Assembly: GCA_012934845.2 (NCBI GenBank)
Contig: WNNJ02000808.1
Coordinates: 124,001-188,000, forward strand
Reading direction: 5' to 3'
Length of the DNA stretch: 64,000 nt
DNA from: Pomphorhynchus laevis
Lineage: Eukaryota > Acanthocephala > Palaeacanthocephala > Echinorhynchida > Pomphorhynchidae
Position 1 is the stretch's first letter. Each line of letters begins with the position of its first letter. Shown in pieces: positions 1 to 13,055 of this stretch. Position numbers and translations under genes: made by a program. Below the pieces are notes generated by a model. The model ran no database searches. It was not told where the DNA came from and was given only the letters and a program-made list of their open reading frames with translations.

Positions 1-2240
1 TCTAAGAATTTGGCTTCACGATTTGAATTTAGTGTTAAGGAATAATGGGGTTCTATCCTGGCAGTTTCATGTATGGTTAATAAGACTATGTTGACTATTG
101 CCAATACATATATTAAACATAAGGCCTGGAGAAATAGAGTAAACAGGAAGGAGGTACTTTATGGAATGTCAAAAATAATGGACATGAATGTGTCTTGGAT
201 GGTGGGAGACTTTAATGATAATCGGGCTGGACGCATTTTCGGTTTCTTAAGGGACAAAGCTTTGGCCATTATTCCTGATTTCCCAACCTTCTTTAATTCG
301 AAGAATACTTCATGCACATACCTTGACATGGCGATAGTTAATGGTAGGTACTTAAAATTTGGGCTAGTTGGGTTGCGAATATAGATCCGGAGGTACATGA
401 CTGTGGTCATGAAGCGATATTATGGTTTAATAGTACGTGTAATGTATATAAAGAAAGATTCGCTCCATCTGTTCAAGATATGATGACATTTAATCTCAAC
501 ATGAAATTTTTCAGCGTAAGCCACACCTCAAACACAAGCATTAAGGTCGTTTCCGACTTGTGGGTTCAAAGCAAAAAACTGTACAAATCAACCCCTTTGT
601 TTCCAAAATACCCTTGCAAAATCTTTAAACTGAGAACGAAGCTATGGCAAGCTAAATTTTGGAATGATACTAAAAAAGTAGTAAGTTTGCTCAACGGGAT
701 TACGGGGATTAGAGTGAGAGCGAATATTGATAGACTAAAGACGTCGGCGAAGTACTCTAAACAATGGTGGAACGTAATTAAAGGTAATAAATTCAAAAAT
801 TGGAAGGATCTTGCAAAAGAGTGGATATAAAAAGAAGGTTGCGAATCAGTCCTTATGAAGCTAAGGAAAACCTATATTGCAAACTGCTCGAGACTTGCCC
901 CTAAGTTACCTCCATGCTCTTCTTTGTTGAACCGGAGAATTAGTGGCGATGATATTTCAGTGGATGATTTGATTAGAGCCTGGCCACCTTTAGCTAAGAT
1001 ATCTTCGAATGGTATCTCTGCACCGGCAGCGGCGATTAAACTACTAAATATTGACAACAGAAAGTTGGTTACTTCCAATATTTTTTATCAGAATGCTGAG
1101 GATTAGAGACTGATTGGTCAGGGCAACATCATCTTTATTCCAAAAGGTCTAAGAGTTTCGAGTCCAAAGAATGTCAGACCAATCACTTTGTCGAACAGCC
1201 TTCTTATGATATATGAGAGGGCATTATCTAGGTAAGTGATGGAATTTTGCCTAGATAGACAAATATTCCCAACAAATAACTACGGCTTTCAACCTCACAA
1301 GGACTCCACATTAGCAGTACGTTCCTACAGGAATTCATGGCTGGTTGTAACTACGGAGGGATGATATTATACTTACTTGACTTCTCAGCGGCGTTCGATA
1401 ACATTAAGCATGAAGCCATCTTCGAGGCTCTTGATACATTTGAAATTCCCTCAGTTTTAGTACAGAGAATTACCTCATGCATTTTAGGAAGATCTGCAAA
1501 ACCGATTGATAGAGATGGCCCATTTCTATTTCTGGATAAGGGAGTACCGCAGGGATCGCCACTCTCACCCATAGTTGTTTTTACTGGCTACAATAAAATT
1601 AACAGGTCTGCAAAAGGCCGGTAAAATACACATTGTGACCTATGCTGATATTTCAATTGCCTTTAAAAGATACACAAATGCAGCTAGAATGAACAAAATT
1701 ATAAGAGAAACGATTGATAAGATTTCTGAGAGAGCGGAGCTTTCGGGTCTCCATCTTAATAGGGGGAATGCAAACATGTGTTCTATAAAGTTTGAAAGAA
1801 ATCGGCATTTGAACGTTATAAGCTATTTGGAATTAGAGAAAAAATACATCTGAGAATTCTTGGGAGCTACTTCTCTCCTACATTATCTCATAGGAAGGAT
1901 CTTCAATGTGCATGTAAATGTATAAGAAAGGACTGAACTTAGCCTTAAAGGCTCTTGGTTGGTTAGCAAACTTTTGGGAGGCGAGAAACATTGTCAAAGC
2001 CCTTTGTAGTTCCGGTATGGTATTTTATGCCATAAATCGCCCGCCAGAACAGCGAATTCAATTTGTTGTTAAACTTGCGGAACAAATAACAAAACAGAAT
2101 TGGGGAGTAGAAGGTATTATGCTAACCTTGGAGGTAGTGGAAACCTTTTTGTATAGGGTTCTGTGGAAAAATAGCAACTTAAAGAAATTAAAAGTTAACA
2201 AAAATATACGCATTTATTTTCTAAACCATCTTTGGACAAC
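1..2240 (+). mobile_element. Degraded I/Jockey-type LINE (EN+RT ORF2), cut by the window edge
   Basis: Several frames of one old non-LTR retrotransposon follow each other on the plus strand. Near 190-250 there is an endonuclease segment with the catalytic GDFND motif. Near 1370-1410 comes the RT palm start LLDFSAAFDNIKHEA, and near 1540-1575 GVPQGSPLSPIV. The catalytic box near 1640 reads YADI rather than YADD. The last part (1918-2160) contains RPPEQRIQF, which matches RPAEQRLRF in the better preserved element at 13899-16380, so the two belong to the same clade. The reading frame is broken many times and the element is surely inactive. Its 5' end lies left of the window. Clade assignment (I-like group) is tentative because no RNase H domain or clear 3' tail is visible. 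Confidence 0.85.
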
Positions 2241-2255
2241 GAATAGTGTAAATAT

Positions 2256-2344
2256 TAAATATGTAAACATATTACATATGTAAATATTAATATGTAAATA
2301 TTTACATATTAAATATGTAAATATTAAATATGTAAATATGTAAA
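2256..2344. repeat. AT-rich tandem array of an ATGTAAATATTA-like unit
   Basis: Short variants of ATGTAAATATTA repeat about seven times directly after the LINE remnant. It may be the decayed simple-repeat tail of that LINE, but this is inference. Confidence 0.6.
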
Positions 2345-2439
2345 CTCACTTTAGTGTAAATGATTTACTTGACTTTTCTGCCTTGGTTAGATCGTTATTA
2401 TTCTCTAGTTCTAAATCACGAATTGAAAAGACGTAATCT

Positions 2440-2960
2440 TGCCGATTATTCGAATGTAAGCAGTCTTCCAGCTCAGTTTAATGGACTGAAACACTTTATA
2501 TGCTATCGTAATTATGATACCCTTTGAATCACTGGTTTCATTATTTGTGATAGCACTATGAGCATTCAAAATTGTCACTTATTAACAGCGAATCGTGTTT
2601 CGAAAATATGTGGCGGTGTTGGTGCTTATGTACATCATGGCGTGTCAGAATTGCAAATCAATATTGTATGCGATCCATACTACTTTAAATCTTTGTCATT
2701 CTCAATCAGCAGCGACTTTATCGTTGTCAATATTTGTATTATATCGATCTCCAACCGTTTCTCTGAAGGTTGAGTTATTGAAAGTTCATATCATTTGTTT
2801 TTGCTCGTCGGGACTCTTCCTGCATGTAAGTTACTTTAACCTTACAAGAATAGAGTGGAATGATTTGTTATCTACAACTGTTATGTGACTGAAAACCAAT
2901 TCTGTCTTACCATTGATCTATTTCTAATTCACATGTTCGTAAGCCCATTTGTACATCTGG
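2440..2960 (+). mobile_element. Possible CR1-type LINE endonuclease remnant
   Basis: Two overlapping plus frames (2558-2773 and 2595-2888) carry fragments that resemble the APE endonuclease of CR1-like LINEs: CGGVGAYVHHGV, like the usual GGGVAIYV segment, and later SYFNLTRIEW, like the GDFNLPxIDW block. The frames are short and broken, and no RT follows. This is a weak call from pattern only. Confidence 0.35.
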
Positions 2961-3449
2961 TACCAATACAGTCTTAGATCTTGTATTTTATCTTTGATAT
3001 TCTAGAGTTACATAATGATCTTCTCCATTGGCAATAGCGATTATTTTATTTGAATTCATATCTAGTCAAAGTGTCAATTTAGTTCAAAGTTCAGGACTGA
3101 AAAAGATAACGTACTCTAGAATCAGTACAATCAGATTTGTTGTCAGCGTTTCGCGACATTTGTCCTGAGAGCTTACATTGTGACAGTGCATCGGATTACC
3201 TACGTATGCTGAATGTTATGCTGATACACATATCTGTTGTTTTACTCCTTCTAGTAAATTAGGGTAGCAAATTACATGCTAAAACTTCTCATCTATCTTA
3301 ATTGATCGGGAACAAGTATTAGCCGTAAAATACCATTATAAAGTGTGGCATGTGTCCGTCTAGGTATGATTCTAGTGTGAAATTTTATTGTAAATTTCTG
3401 CTTGTAATCTTTGTACTAAATTAAAGCGCAAAAACGTTAGACGAAGTTT
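2961..3449. other. No gene seen
   Basis: Moderately AT-rich sequence between the endonuclease-like remnant and the satellite array. No ORF with recognisable motifs on either strand. Confidence 0.6.
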
Positions 3450-4086
3450 ACCATATTAGTTTAAAACATGATCCTTTTGTGTCGACTGGACCTGGTGACA
3501 TTTCGCTTTTTCTAGTTTTTTTCACTCGTTATATACACTATACACTCGTGATATAGAGTGTATTTAGACAAAGTCTACCATAATATTTTAAATCATGATC
3601 CTTTTGTGTCGACTTGACCTGATGACATTTCGCTTTTTCTCGTTTGTTTACTCCAGGTATACACTATACATTCGTGATATAGAGTGTATTTAGATAAAGT
3701 CTACCATAATATTTTAAAGCTTTATCCTTTTGTGTACACTGGACATGATGTCATTTCGCTTTTTTTAGGTTGTTTATTCGTTATATACACTATACACTCG
3801 TGATATAGAGTGTATTTAGACGAAGTCTACCATAATATTTTAAAACATGATCTTTTTGTGTCGACTTGACCTGATGACATTTCGCTTTTTCTAGTTTGTT
3901 TACTCCAGATATACACTATATATTCGTGATATAGAGTGTATTTAATTTAGATAAAGTCTACCATAATACTTTAAAGCTGGATCCTTTTGTGTCGACTGGA
4001 CCTGATGACACTTCGCTTTTTCTCGTTTGTTTACTCCAAATATACACTATACATTCGTGATATAAAGTGTACTTAGATAAAGTCTA
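3450..4086. repeat. Satellite array: five ~126-bp units, each with an internal near-palindrome
   Basis: The anchor ACCATAATAT recurs at 3450 (variant ACCATATTAG), 3577, 3703, 3829, 3960 and 4086, giving periods of 127, 126, 126, 131 and 126 bp. Each unit contains ATACACTATA, a spacer CACTCGTGA and TATAGAGTGTAT, an imperfect inverted repeat around the unit centre. Units 1 and 3 share CGTTATATACAC, whereas units 2, 4 and 5 share a CTCCA(G/A)(G/A)TATACAC form, which points to a two-unit (~252 bp) higher-order period for at least the first four. The array abuts a LINE on its right. Confidence 0.9.
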
Positions 4087-4104
4087 CCATAATATGGTAG
4101 ACTT
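4081..4104. repeat. 23-bp near-perfect palindrome at the satellite/LINE junction
   Basis: AGTCTACCAT, a short centre, then ATGGTAGACT form a cruciform-capable palindrome exactly where the satellite ends. The next bases (4105-4142) hold further inverted copies of GCTAATTTAG/CTAAATTAGC. Confidence 0.8.
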
Positions 4105-7100
4105 TGCTAATGCTAAATTAGCATCGACCCATGCTAATTTAGATGTTTCACTCCCATCAACACCTGAATTCACATCTTATAATCCTATTATTGAACCTAC
4201 TGTCTCACACACTCTTCGGTCAACTACGAACCAAACTTCCATTCATCTTCCTAATTCTAACAATGCTAATGGTAAAGCTTTTCATCTCATACCTCCTCTT
4301 TTCTATTCCTCCCTCCAATCTAAATAAATCTCAAACCTCTTTATTCTCTTCACGTCCTCCTTGTTCTACTTCCTCGTATCAATTTTCAATAATTTCCATC
4401 ATTCCGTAAAAATCATATCCAGTAACATCTCCGATCACCGATTCAACACTCAATTCCTGTTACACATGCTCCAACCTATCTTAATTCTCCTTACTCTACC
4501 TCCCATGTATCACTTTCCAATAATCTACATTGTTCCATCAAAATCAATTCCAGTAACATTTCCGATCAACTGATTCAACACTCCACTCCTGTCACACACG
4601 CCCCAACCTATCTTAATTCTCCTTAATCTACCTTCCACGTATCACTTCCAAATAATTTACATCCTTCCTTCAAAATCATCTCCAGTCACATCTCTGATCA
4701 ACCGATTCAACACCCCGCTTTTGTCACACTTGCTCCAACCAATATTAATTCTCTATCAAGCATCCCTGTCATTTCCACTTCTATCTGCTCATCTGCCTCG
4801 ACTTCTACCAGCTCTGTTCGTCCACCGCTTCCAATAAATCGTTTTCATACGCGCGATCGCTGTATTATTATATCAAACTTAAAGCTTTCCGAATCTGCTT
4901 CTCCACAATCTCGCCTCGATGATGATGTATATGCTTTCAGGTCTATACTAGCAACCATTCTTCCTTGTGATAACCCATCCCTCTTCAATAATATCGCTCC
5001 TGTATCCTTTATTCCTTAAACAAATCCATTAAATCCAATCATCTCAGTCCTCCACTCTTAAAAATCGTTTTACGACATAGTTCATATGCCTCTTCAGTAC
5101 TCTTACAACGTTTTAAACTTCTTACCACTTCAGCTACTTGACGTATCTTTCCTGACCGCTCTCCTTATGATATTGCCCACCCTCAATTTAGCTCGCATTG
5201 AAAAACATCGAAGTGAAACAAACGGTGAGTCATCTCTATCAATCCATAAAATCAACGGAAATTTTCACGTCCTACGCACGAGGCCAAAAATCCGATTGCG
5301 TCCCGTCTCTCCCCCAGTCTTCTTTACTAGTTGATCTCGCTCCTGAACATACTCTTCGTCTTAGTCTTTTTAACAATTGCTCCATTCTTCATAAAGCTGA
5401 TCTGCTCCTTGATATCATCGATCAATTATCTATCTATATTCCCTGCATTACCGAATCATGGCACTCTGACTCTGACGATCTTGCTATTCGTCGTCTATGT
5501 TGCTCTTGTTGTTCTTTAGTTGAATCAGCTCCTCCAATTGTCTCTTCCACATCTATTGCTTCTAACCATGGCAGTATCGTTGTAATCGCTCGTCACCCAA
5601 CGTCTCTACGTAAAATTAATGCTAACATCCGTTGCACTTTCGAATTGCTAATATGCAAATCATCAACTCCTTTCCGTTTTGAACTTGTAATTGTATACAG
5701 TCCAGGCTGGGCTGCCCAATCACGTATGTTCTTTAAAAGCTTGCAGATCTTCTCTCTCTTTGTTTATTGTCTGATACTTCATTTGTTCTCGGTGACTTAA
5801 ACATTCGTCTTGATCGCCCGGCTAACTCTGATTCTATAACTTTAACTAATTTTTTTCTGATTTTAACTATAAATTACTTTCAACAAGCCCAACCCATATT
5901 CTCGGCGGTGCTCTCGACGTCATTGCTGTTCCTTCAATGACCTTCAATGTAACTTCTTCAATGACTATACTTCCTTGTGAATTACTAATCCTGGTTTATC
6001 CGATCATTTTCTTGTTACTCTTACACTTACTCGTCCCCATCCTCCTTCTCCGCCTCCACCAATATCCACACCAAGTCGACCCTGGAAACTTCTCGATATC
6101 CCTATTCTCTGCACAGCCTTACTCAATTCTTCACTCTTTTCACTTCCTCTTAACTATCTATCCCGATGATCTCTGCATTCTGTTTGATTTTGAACTTACG
6201 TCGATCCTCAATAACCTTCTGCCTAGTCGACTCCGACGTTCTCAGCGCTTGCGTCATGCTCCCTGGTTCAATTCTGAATGGAGTCTTTCTGAGGGTCGAC
6301 TCCGTCACTCTTTTCGTGTGTATAATCGCTTTCTTAAACGTCCTCCCAACTCACTCCCTCAAATCTCCGTGATTCCTACTTTTCTCTACGCCGTTCACAT
6401 CTCATTCTTATACGTACTAAACGTACTCTCTTTTGGCGAAATCAACTCGAGTCCTCTTCCAACTCTAAATCTCATTAGAAAATCTTAAACTCAATTCTTT
6501 CACGATCATCTACTCCTTGTAATATAAATCCTGATGAATTTTCTTCTTACCCACGAACTAAGCTATCTAATTTACTTTTCCTACTACCCATAGCCCCCTT
6601 GTACCCACTCTTATCTTTAAATACTTCCCTCCCAGAGCTATTCCACCGTCTTGCTGTTTCATCTGATAAAGTCTCTTCGGTTCTGCTGTCATTACCTAAT
6701 AAAACCTCTCCCTCTGACCCAATTCCCACTCACTTGCTTAAAAATATCTGCTCATCTATCTCACCCTTCCTAACCACTTTGTTCAACTCGTCCAATCATA
6801 GCCGTACATTTCCTTCCATCTGGAAATGCGCCACTGTTCGTCTTCTCATCAAAAAGCAATCTATCGACCCTTCACTACCATCTTCGTACCGTCCTATCTC
6901 ACTTCCAACCCTCTCTAAACTCCTTGAGCGTCTCTTTCGTAAGCAAGTTAATACATATCTCTTTTCATCCAACTTATTTCCTCGCTTCCAAGCAACTTTT
7001 CGCTCTAATCACTCTACTGAAATTGCATGTATTAAAGTTTATTATGACTTACTCATCTCGCGCAATCAAAAATTATGTAGTGTCATAGTTTCTCTTGATC

Positions 7101-8258
7101 TATAATCTGCTTTCGACATTCTCGATCACTCGTTCTTTTCCATCGCCTTCGTCATAATTATGGCTTCTCTTTACACACTGTAGCATGGTTTTCTACATAT
7201 CTATCAAACCGTATATTTCGCATCTATTCTAACTCTTCTCTCGCATCCTTCTTCCATCCCGTTTGGTGTTTTACAAGTCTCCGTATTAGGCCCTTTGCTC
7301 TTCTCTCTTCTTCCCGGTGATTTGTCTTATATTTCTCATACATTTAACTTCCATGTTATGCAATATGCTGATGACATTCTAATCTATGCTCATGCACGAT
7401 CTTATTGTTTCTGCTTCCGACTGTCTTGTCTCAATTTCCAATCATTTTTCTTCCCTTCGCCTTTCTCTGAATCCTGATAAATCCAAAACTATATGGATCC
7501 TATATCGACGCCTCGGCTTAGAACCTTTCTCCGTGTCATTAAATTCTACAATTCTTCCTATCGTTGATAATCTCGTTTTCCTAGGCTTCCATTTTGACAA
7601 CCGACTTTCACTTAAACCTTTCGTTAGAGATAAAGTACGCTCATCTACCTTGATACTCCGCAACCTCCGTCAAGTTCGTAGATTGATCGATTTCCCTTCT
7701 TGTATGACTCTCATATCTTCTTTTTTCTAGACTCGATTATTGTCTTAGTCTATTTTCCAACTCACCTAAATCCACTCTTCTTCCCCTACAACGCATCGTC
7801 AACGCAGCCGTCCGAATTCTCCTCCGTCTTCGTCGTTTTGATCATACATCCCACCATCTTGCTTCTCTCGATTTGCCTACAATTTATTGTCGTCTTCAAA
7901 TTCGTCTTCTTGTTGCTTTCCGCCTTGTAACTTTTCATACCCCTTCATTTCTCAACCTTCTTTGTCTTGATAATTTTCGTCCTGTTTACTGTTCTTTGCG
8001 TTCTTGTAATTCTCTTCTTTTACATGTCCCAAACTACTCTACCTCCTTTGGACTCCGCTCCTTCCTGGTGTCTGCTCCTCTATCGTGGAATCATCTGCCC
8101 ATTCATATACGCCAATCAACTTCCATGCCGTGCTTCAAACGCCAAATCCGATCCCATTTAACAATTTATGTGTTTGACTTTTTCATTTTTTGATAGTGGA
8201 CTTGTAAGCGTGCAGCTTGTACACATTTGACACGTTAAATGAATTTGCATTATTATTG
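4105..8258 (+). mobile_element. L2/CR1-like LINE, subfamily beta, long but decayed copy
   Basis: A pyrimidine-rich 5' part encodes an S/T/P-rich ORF1-like stretch. Near 4850 follows an ORF1 block also found in subfamily alpha at 47060 (CGCGATCGC). An endonuclease-like region spans 5200-6100 and the RT spans 6600-8160. RT motifs in separate frames include PSSYRPISLPTLSKLLERL (6874-6930), RSNHSTEIA (near 7000), VMQYADDILIYAHA (near 7355) and LNPDKSKTIWIL (near 7470). The 3' end carries the family hairpin region GTAAGCGTGCAGC (8206) and ends in CACGTTAAAT plus a TTATTA tail. Many stops and frame changes make it inactive. It is the longest beta copy here and gives the reference order for the deleted copy at 11786. 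Confidence 0.88.
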
Positions 8259-8419
8259 TTGTTCAACGAATTACAACGTATCAACAGACTTGCCAAGCAT
8301 CATGATATCTTTACAAGGGACTGAAATATTTGAATGTACAAAGAGGATTTTTGATCTACCCATATTTTTGCGATGTGTAAGCAGCTTGAATTTTTCCTTA
8401 TTCACTATATAGCCATATA

Positions 8420-9160
8420 AAGGTTTGATCTACACTAGTATGTTCCACACTTTCTTTAATCCTTCGATGAGTCCAACAAAATTCATGTCGTCATACCATC
8501 TATTTATCGTTTGTGTGATGTTTCATTGTATACGCCGTATTAATGGGATTGATATCGCGGCTAAAGCTGCAATGACCAACGGGTAGCCCTGGGTAAGCCT
8601 TCATTATCATCAATGATTCCCTCTTCAGTTGCCATCAATCTAGTGTCAGCATACGTATTTCGCAGGACTTAGGATAAGCGGGGCAAGCAAATGATATGTT
8701 GGCTTATGCAACTTGGCGACTTGCTTTGTTGAAAGCATTTTTAGCTTCGACCGCCGAAATGCTGAAGTTATAATCTGACCGAAATGCACTGGTTGCAGAA
8801 TGAATTGCATATTCTAAGCCATATCCTTTAAGTGCGCATAAAAGATATTGTTGATTGCCCGCCACGATTTGCGAGGGTTGTTTTACAATTTTCATCAAGT
8901 CTTTCCTGATCACCAGCCTTAATATTTCTCCAACACCTATGCCCGTATTCATGGGTTCTTATTTAACGAAACAAGACGAATCTCCACCAATGCCTCAATA
9001 ACGCAGAAATTTATATGCTCCGTAGCGATCCGTCGAGCTAACATTGCAATACTTGAACCAAAGCAGCAGAGTGAGACTTAAAAGAGCTGAGCATACGCTG
9101 AAAATCATGCGCGGTAATTCACGAAGGACCTGCACCGCCTTGAGTCATCAGAGAAGTCAA
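8420..9160 (-). mobile_element. Decayed RT fragment of a LINE-like family with an IGVGEILR motif
   Basis: On the minus strand, an 82-residue frame (8952-8704) reads GIGVGEILRLVIRKDLMKI and later EAKNAFNKASRQVA. These match an RT family known from many invertebrate genomes (IGVGEVLRRIIGK followed by DAxNAFNxLNRQVA). Upstream, in another frame, comes a segment like its FxRMLSSFKS block. Downstream near 8570 a frame reads LTQGYPLVIAALAAISIPL, corresponding to the TTQGDPLAMxxYAL active-site region with G-D changed to G-Y. At least two frame changes are needed to follow it, so it is a dead copy. I do not know the formal clade name. The C-terminal part of the same family is seen at 55625-56150. Confidence 0.65.
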
Positions 9161-9279
9161 GACTAGCTGTCTTGCGTCTATACTTGAAAGCACAACCGGA
9201 TTATTAAATTAAAGCTGTAATAATACATTTTCTTAATAGTAGAAAAGTTGTAATTTAAGCGTATTCCTATTAAAAAATG

Positions 9280-9784
9280 TATTTTAACGTGGCGAATGCG
9301 TGCCAGCGCACGCTTACATGACCACAACAAAACAAAAATGTAAATCATGTGTCGAGAAGGTGTGAACGGAGGAGGTGTTTGAATGTGATAAAGGAGGAAG
9401 CGGGGCGGACGTCGAGAGGGAGTTGATTCCAAGCGAGTGAGGCGGCGACGAGGAAGGATCGGAGACCGTAGTTGTTGGAGTAATTGGGAACGTGTAGTAA
9501 GAGGGAATTACGGAAACGCAGTGATAGCGAGGTGGGGAGAGTATGGTCTAAGAAAGGAAGGTTGATGAACGATGGGGAGCCGACAGCGATAAGACGAAAA
9601 GTTAAGAGAAGAAGGCGGATTTTGATGTGGATGGTGGGCCGGGTGAGTTGGGCAAAATATGTGGATGTGTGGTCGAAGCGACGGATGCGAACGAGCACTC
9701 GAACGGCGGAGTTGATTATGCGTTGTAGGGGTAGGATGATGGATTTTGGAGAATTGGCGAAAAGGCTAAGGCAGTAATCGATTT
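9280..9784 (-). mobile_element. L2/CR1-like LINE alpha, 3'-terminal fragment
   Basis: A minus-strand 117-residue frame (9698-9345) carries the end of the alpha polyprotein: RRFDHTSTYFAQL, GLRSFLVAASLAWNQLP and the terminus HLLRSHLLDT. It is followed by the family 3' hairpin (9296-9315) and TTAAAATA tail at 9280. It is 5'-truncated at 9784, in the block that reads CGATTACTGCCTTAGCC in the intact copy. Typical 5'-truncated LINE insertion; the frame is still open. Confidence 0.9.
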
Positions 9785-11785
9785 CATTTTTTTTATCAAT
9801 TGAATTAATTATTGATTCGTTATCAATATATTAATGTTATATTGTTTCATTATAATGTTATTTATTATATTAATTCATTATCAATTCATATGCCGATTAT
9901 AATTTCATTTATGAATAAACAATTTTATTCTTCAATGTAATCTATGAAGGCTATTATTACAACATTATATAATTATACAACGATTATAACTATACCACGA
10001 TTAACCAGTCGGTTAAACGGTCATATTGATAAACGCTATAGAGGTTAGGATGTATGTTATAATAGAGTGGTAATACGCAATTTATAGAGTTAACACTGAT
10101 GTTTTGTGAAGGAAAGTTTTTTCGTCAAATATATTATTAATTGTGGGTAACTTTCGTTGAAAGTAGTTGTTTTGCTGCTATCCTAAACAGAATTATTTAC
10201 TGATTCGTCTACTAAAATGGAAAGTCCGTAAAGGTTTAATTCGTTGTCCCATATTTAGCACTTTGTAGCAATAAACTGATGCTTAGTTTGAATGATTTAA
10301 CTATCATTAATTACCTTGCTTGTAACAATATGCAAAAATCCTTATCAGATCGACTCGAGTTAACGACGCCAAATATAGTATTGCGAAAAGGAAATTTGCC
10401 ATTTTATCTTGAAATAATCATATGATTTTGAGGATAAACATTGGCGATAAGTTTCAAGACAATTCTCAGCGTTTCATCCACAAGTAGAAAAATTAATTTG
10501 GCGGAATAATCCACTGTCATAAAAGACTGACAGTAAGTTGTGAACTTTGAATTTTATTCCGTTAAAGTCTGCGTATTTTTAAGCATATCCTTCACTTTTT
10601 AAAAATTTTTATAACAACTTGTAATTTGTGATAATTTATAATTAAATTTAATTTATAATTTAATATTATAAATTAAATTATATATATTATAATAATATAT
10701 ATTATATTATTTAATATTATATATTTATTTTTAATTTTAATTTATATAATTTATAATTATGATTATTTAAATATCATGTAGCTTAAACAAATTTAAATCG
10801 ATAAATATATTTTTAAAACTTTTAAGTAAATGTTACTTAGGATGTGTGAAATATTGACAATCAACTTAGTAAATGTTTCAAATTTCTATACCCATTCCAA
10901 TTATTTTATCTTTACCCACATGTTTAAAATTAATCAAAATGTAAAATAGAGTTAATAAAATCAGGTAAAATACGATAATTCTTCATATCATCCATTTGTT
11001 TCAGGCATATTCGCATTCCCTTTTTTAAATAGAATCATTTAAAAAGTAAAAAAAAATATTTTTTTTAAATAAAATCAGCCTTATGAAGACAACTACTAAG
11101 CCAATCTACGATCCCTGTCTATTTGGAATGATGGTAAATATCTCTGGCTTAGCATATTATTCATCCGAAAGTGATTTATCAATAGATGAATAAATTGTGC
11201 CGTATTAATTATAAAAATGTTCAAAAAGACTATTCCACACATTAAACACACGTCTGAACAATCTTGTGACATGCGATAGTTTTTCTGTGTGCTGCTTAAA
11301 AATTGTCACGACGCGCTATAATATTTAAAGGATATCCATCAAATTTGTGCAATAGTTTCCGCGTTACAGCCAACTCGATAAAACAGTAATATCACATTCA
11401 TATCGAATATGCCTATCGCTTCTAGTTTTTCAGGATAAGGTAAATTTCTAGTTAAGGCATAGACGCGTGATACGGCAAAGAACTCCAACGACAGCATTCA
11501 GTTCATGTATATGGGAAACAAGATGCAGAGCAATACTCAAGTATTAGTCACACTAACGAGTTGGATAGAAACCTGAGCGAAGATGGAGTTATCCTAAAAA
11601 AAGCAATTTTTTATAGTGTGCATCATTCTTCTACCTTTCCTAACTGATTTATTATACGTTGAGATATCATATCTATAGTGTGCATTATTGTCATATCTAT
11701 AGTGTTATAGTGTGCATATTACAGTGTACATCATTTTTCTAATTTTGCCAAACTGATTTATCATATACGCTGATTTATCCTATCT
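9785..11785. other. AT-rich intergenic stretch, no gene seen
   Basis: No ORF with recognisable motifs. 10620-10760 is extremely AT-rich with self-complementary TTAATTTATAATTTAA-type runs. 11580-11770 holds imperfect direct repeats around TATAGTGTGCAT and CTGATTTATCATA. Confidence 0.6.
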
Positions 11786-13055
11786 AACTTAAAGCTTTCC
11801 GAAACTGCTTCTCCACAATCTCGTTTGGATGATTATGATGTATCTGCTTGCAGGAATATCCTAGCAACTATTCATCCTGGTGATAATCAATCCCTCTTCA
11901 ATAATATCGCGTCTGTATCTTTTATCCGTTTAAACAAATCCACTAAATTTAATCATCTCAGTCATTCACTCCTAAAAATCGTTTTCCGACATAGTTCAAG
12001 TGCATCCTTGGTACTCTCCCAACGTTTTAAACTTCTTACCACTTCATCTACTTGTCGTATCTTTTCTGACAGCTCCCATTATGATATTGCCCAGCTCAAT
12101 CCAGCTAGCGTTGAGAGACATAGGGGTGAAACAAACGTCAAGTTATCACAGTCAATCCGTCAAATCAACGGAAATTCTAACGACATCTGCACGAGGCCAA
12201 AAATCCGATGGCGTCCTATCTCTCCTCAGTTTCTTTGCTAATCAATATCGCTCCTGTACATATTTTCCGTCTTAGTATTTTCAACACTTGCTCCATTCTT
12301 CATAAAGCTGATCTGCTCCTTGATATCTTCGATCAATTATCTATCGATATTCTCTGCATTACTGAATCCTGGCACTTGGACCCTGACGATCTTGTTATTC
12401 GTCTATGTTGCTCTAGTTTCTCTAGTTAAATCAGCTCGTCCAATTGTCTTTTCCGCATCTATTGCTTCTAAGCATGGCGGTATTGTTGTCATTGCTCGTC
12501 ACCCAATGTCTCTACGTAAAATTAACGTTAACATCCGTTACACTTCGTTCGAATTACTCATATGCAGATTATCAACTCTCTTCTATCTCGAGCTTATGAT
12601 TGTATACCGTCCAAGCTCAGCTACTCCCTCACGTATGTACATCCTACCATATTGTTTCTCTCGCTTTGCCTATCATTTATTGCCATGTTCAAATTTGCAA
12701 TATCATTGCTTTCCGCCTTGTAATTTTCATACTTCATTTCTCAACCTTTCTTTTGATAATTCTCGTCATGTTTACTGTTCCACTTGCGTTCCTGTAATTC
12801 CCTTCTTTTACATGTCCCAAACTACTCTACCTCCTTTGGACTCCGCTCCTTCCTGGTGGCTGCTCCTCTATCGTGGAATCATCTGCCCATTCATATACGC
12901 CAATCAACCTCAATGCCGTGTTTCAAACCCCAAATCCGATCTCATTCTAACAATTGAACTAATTTATCTGCTGGCGTTTTCTTTTTTTGTTACTTAGTGG
13001 TCTTGTAAGTATGCAGCTTACACGAATTTGCCACGTTAAATAAATTTTTATTATT
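11786..13055 (+). mobile_element. L2/CR1-like LINE beta with a large internal deletion
   Basis: The left part (11786-12636) is colinear with 4870-5725 of the long beta copy: ORF1 end plus start of the endonuclease. It is then joined directly to the 3' end (colinear with ~7848-8258), including FHMSQTTLPPLDSAPSWxLLLYRG-type sequence and the 3' terminus CACGTTAAATAAAT. About 2.1 kb covering the rest of EN and nearly all RT is missing. The junction lies near 12636 (ACGTATGTAC). The copy keeps both flanks of the element and so resembles a non-autonomous deletion derivative. Frames are broken. Confidence 0.85.

Noticed and set aside
73-384. Independent host gene at the window start
   Set aside because: GDFND motif and its position before an RT show it is the LINE endonuclease.
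9484-9777. Arginine-rich plus-strand ORF
   Set aside because: Antisense shadow of the LINE alpha C-terminus; the same kind of ORF appears antisense at 58030-58281 and 58723-58908.
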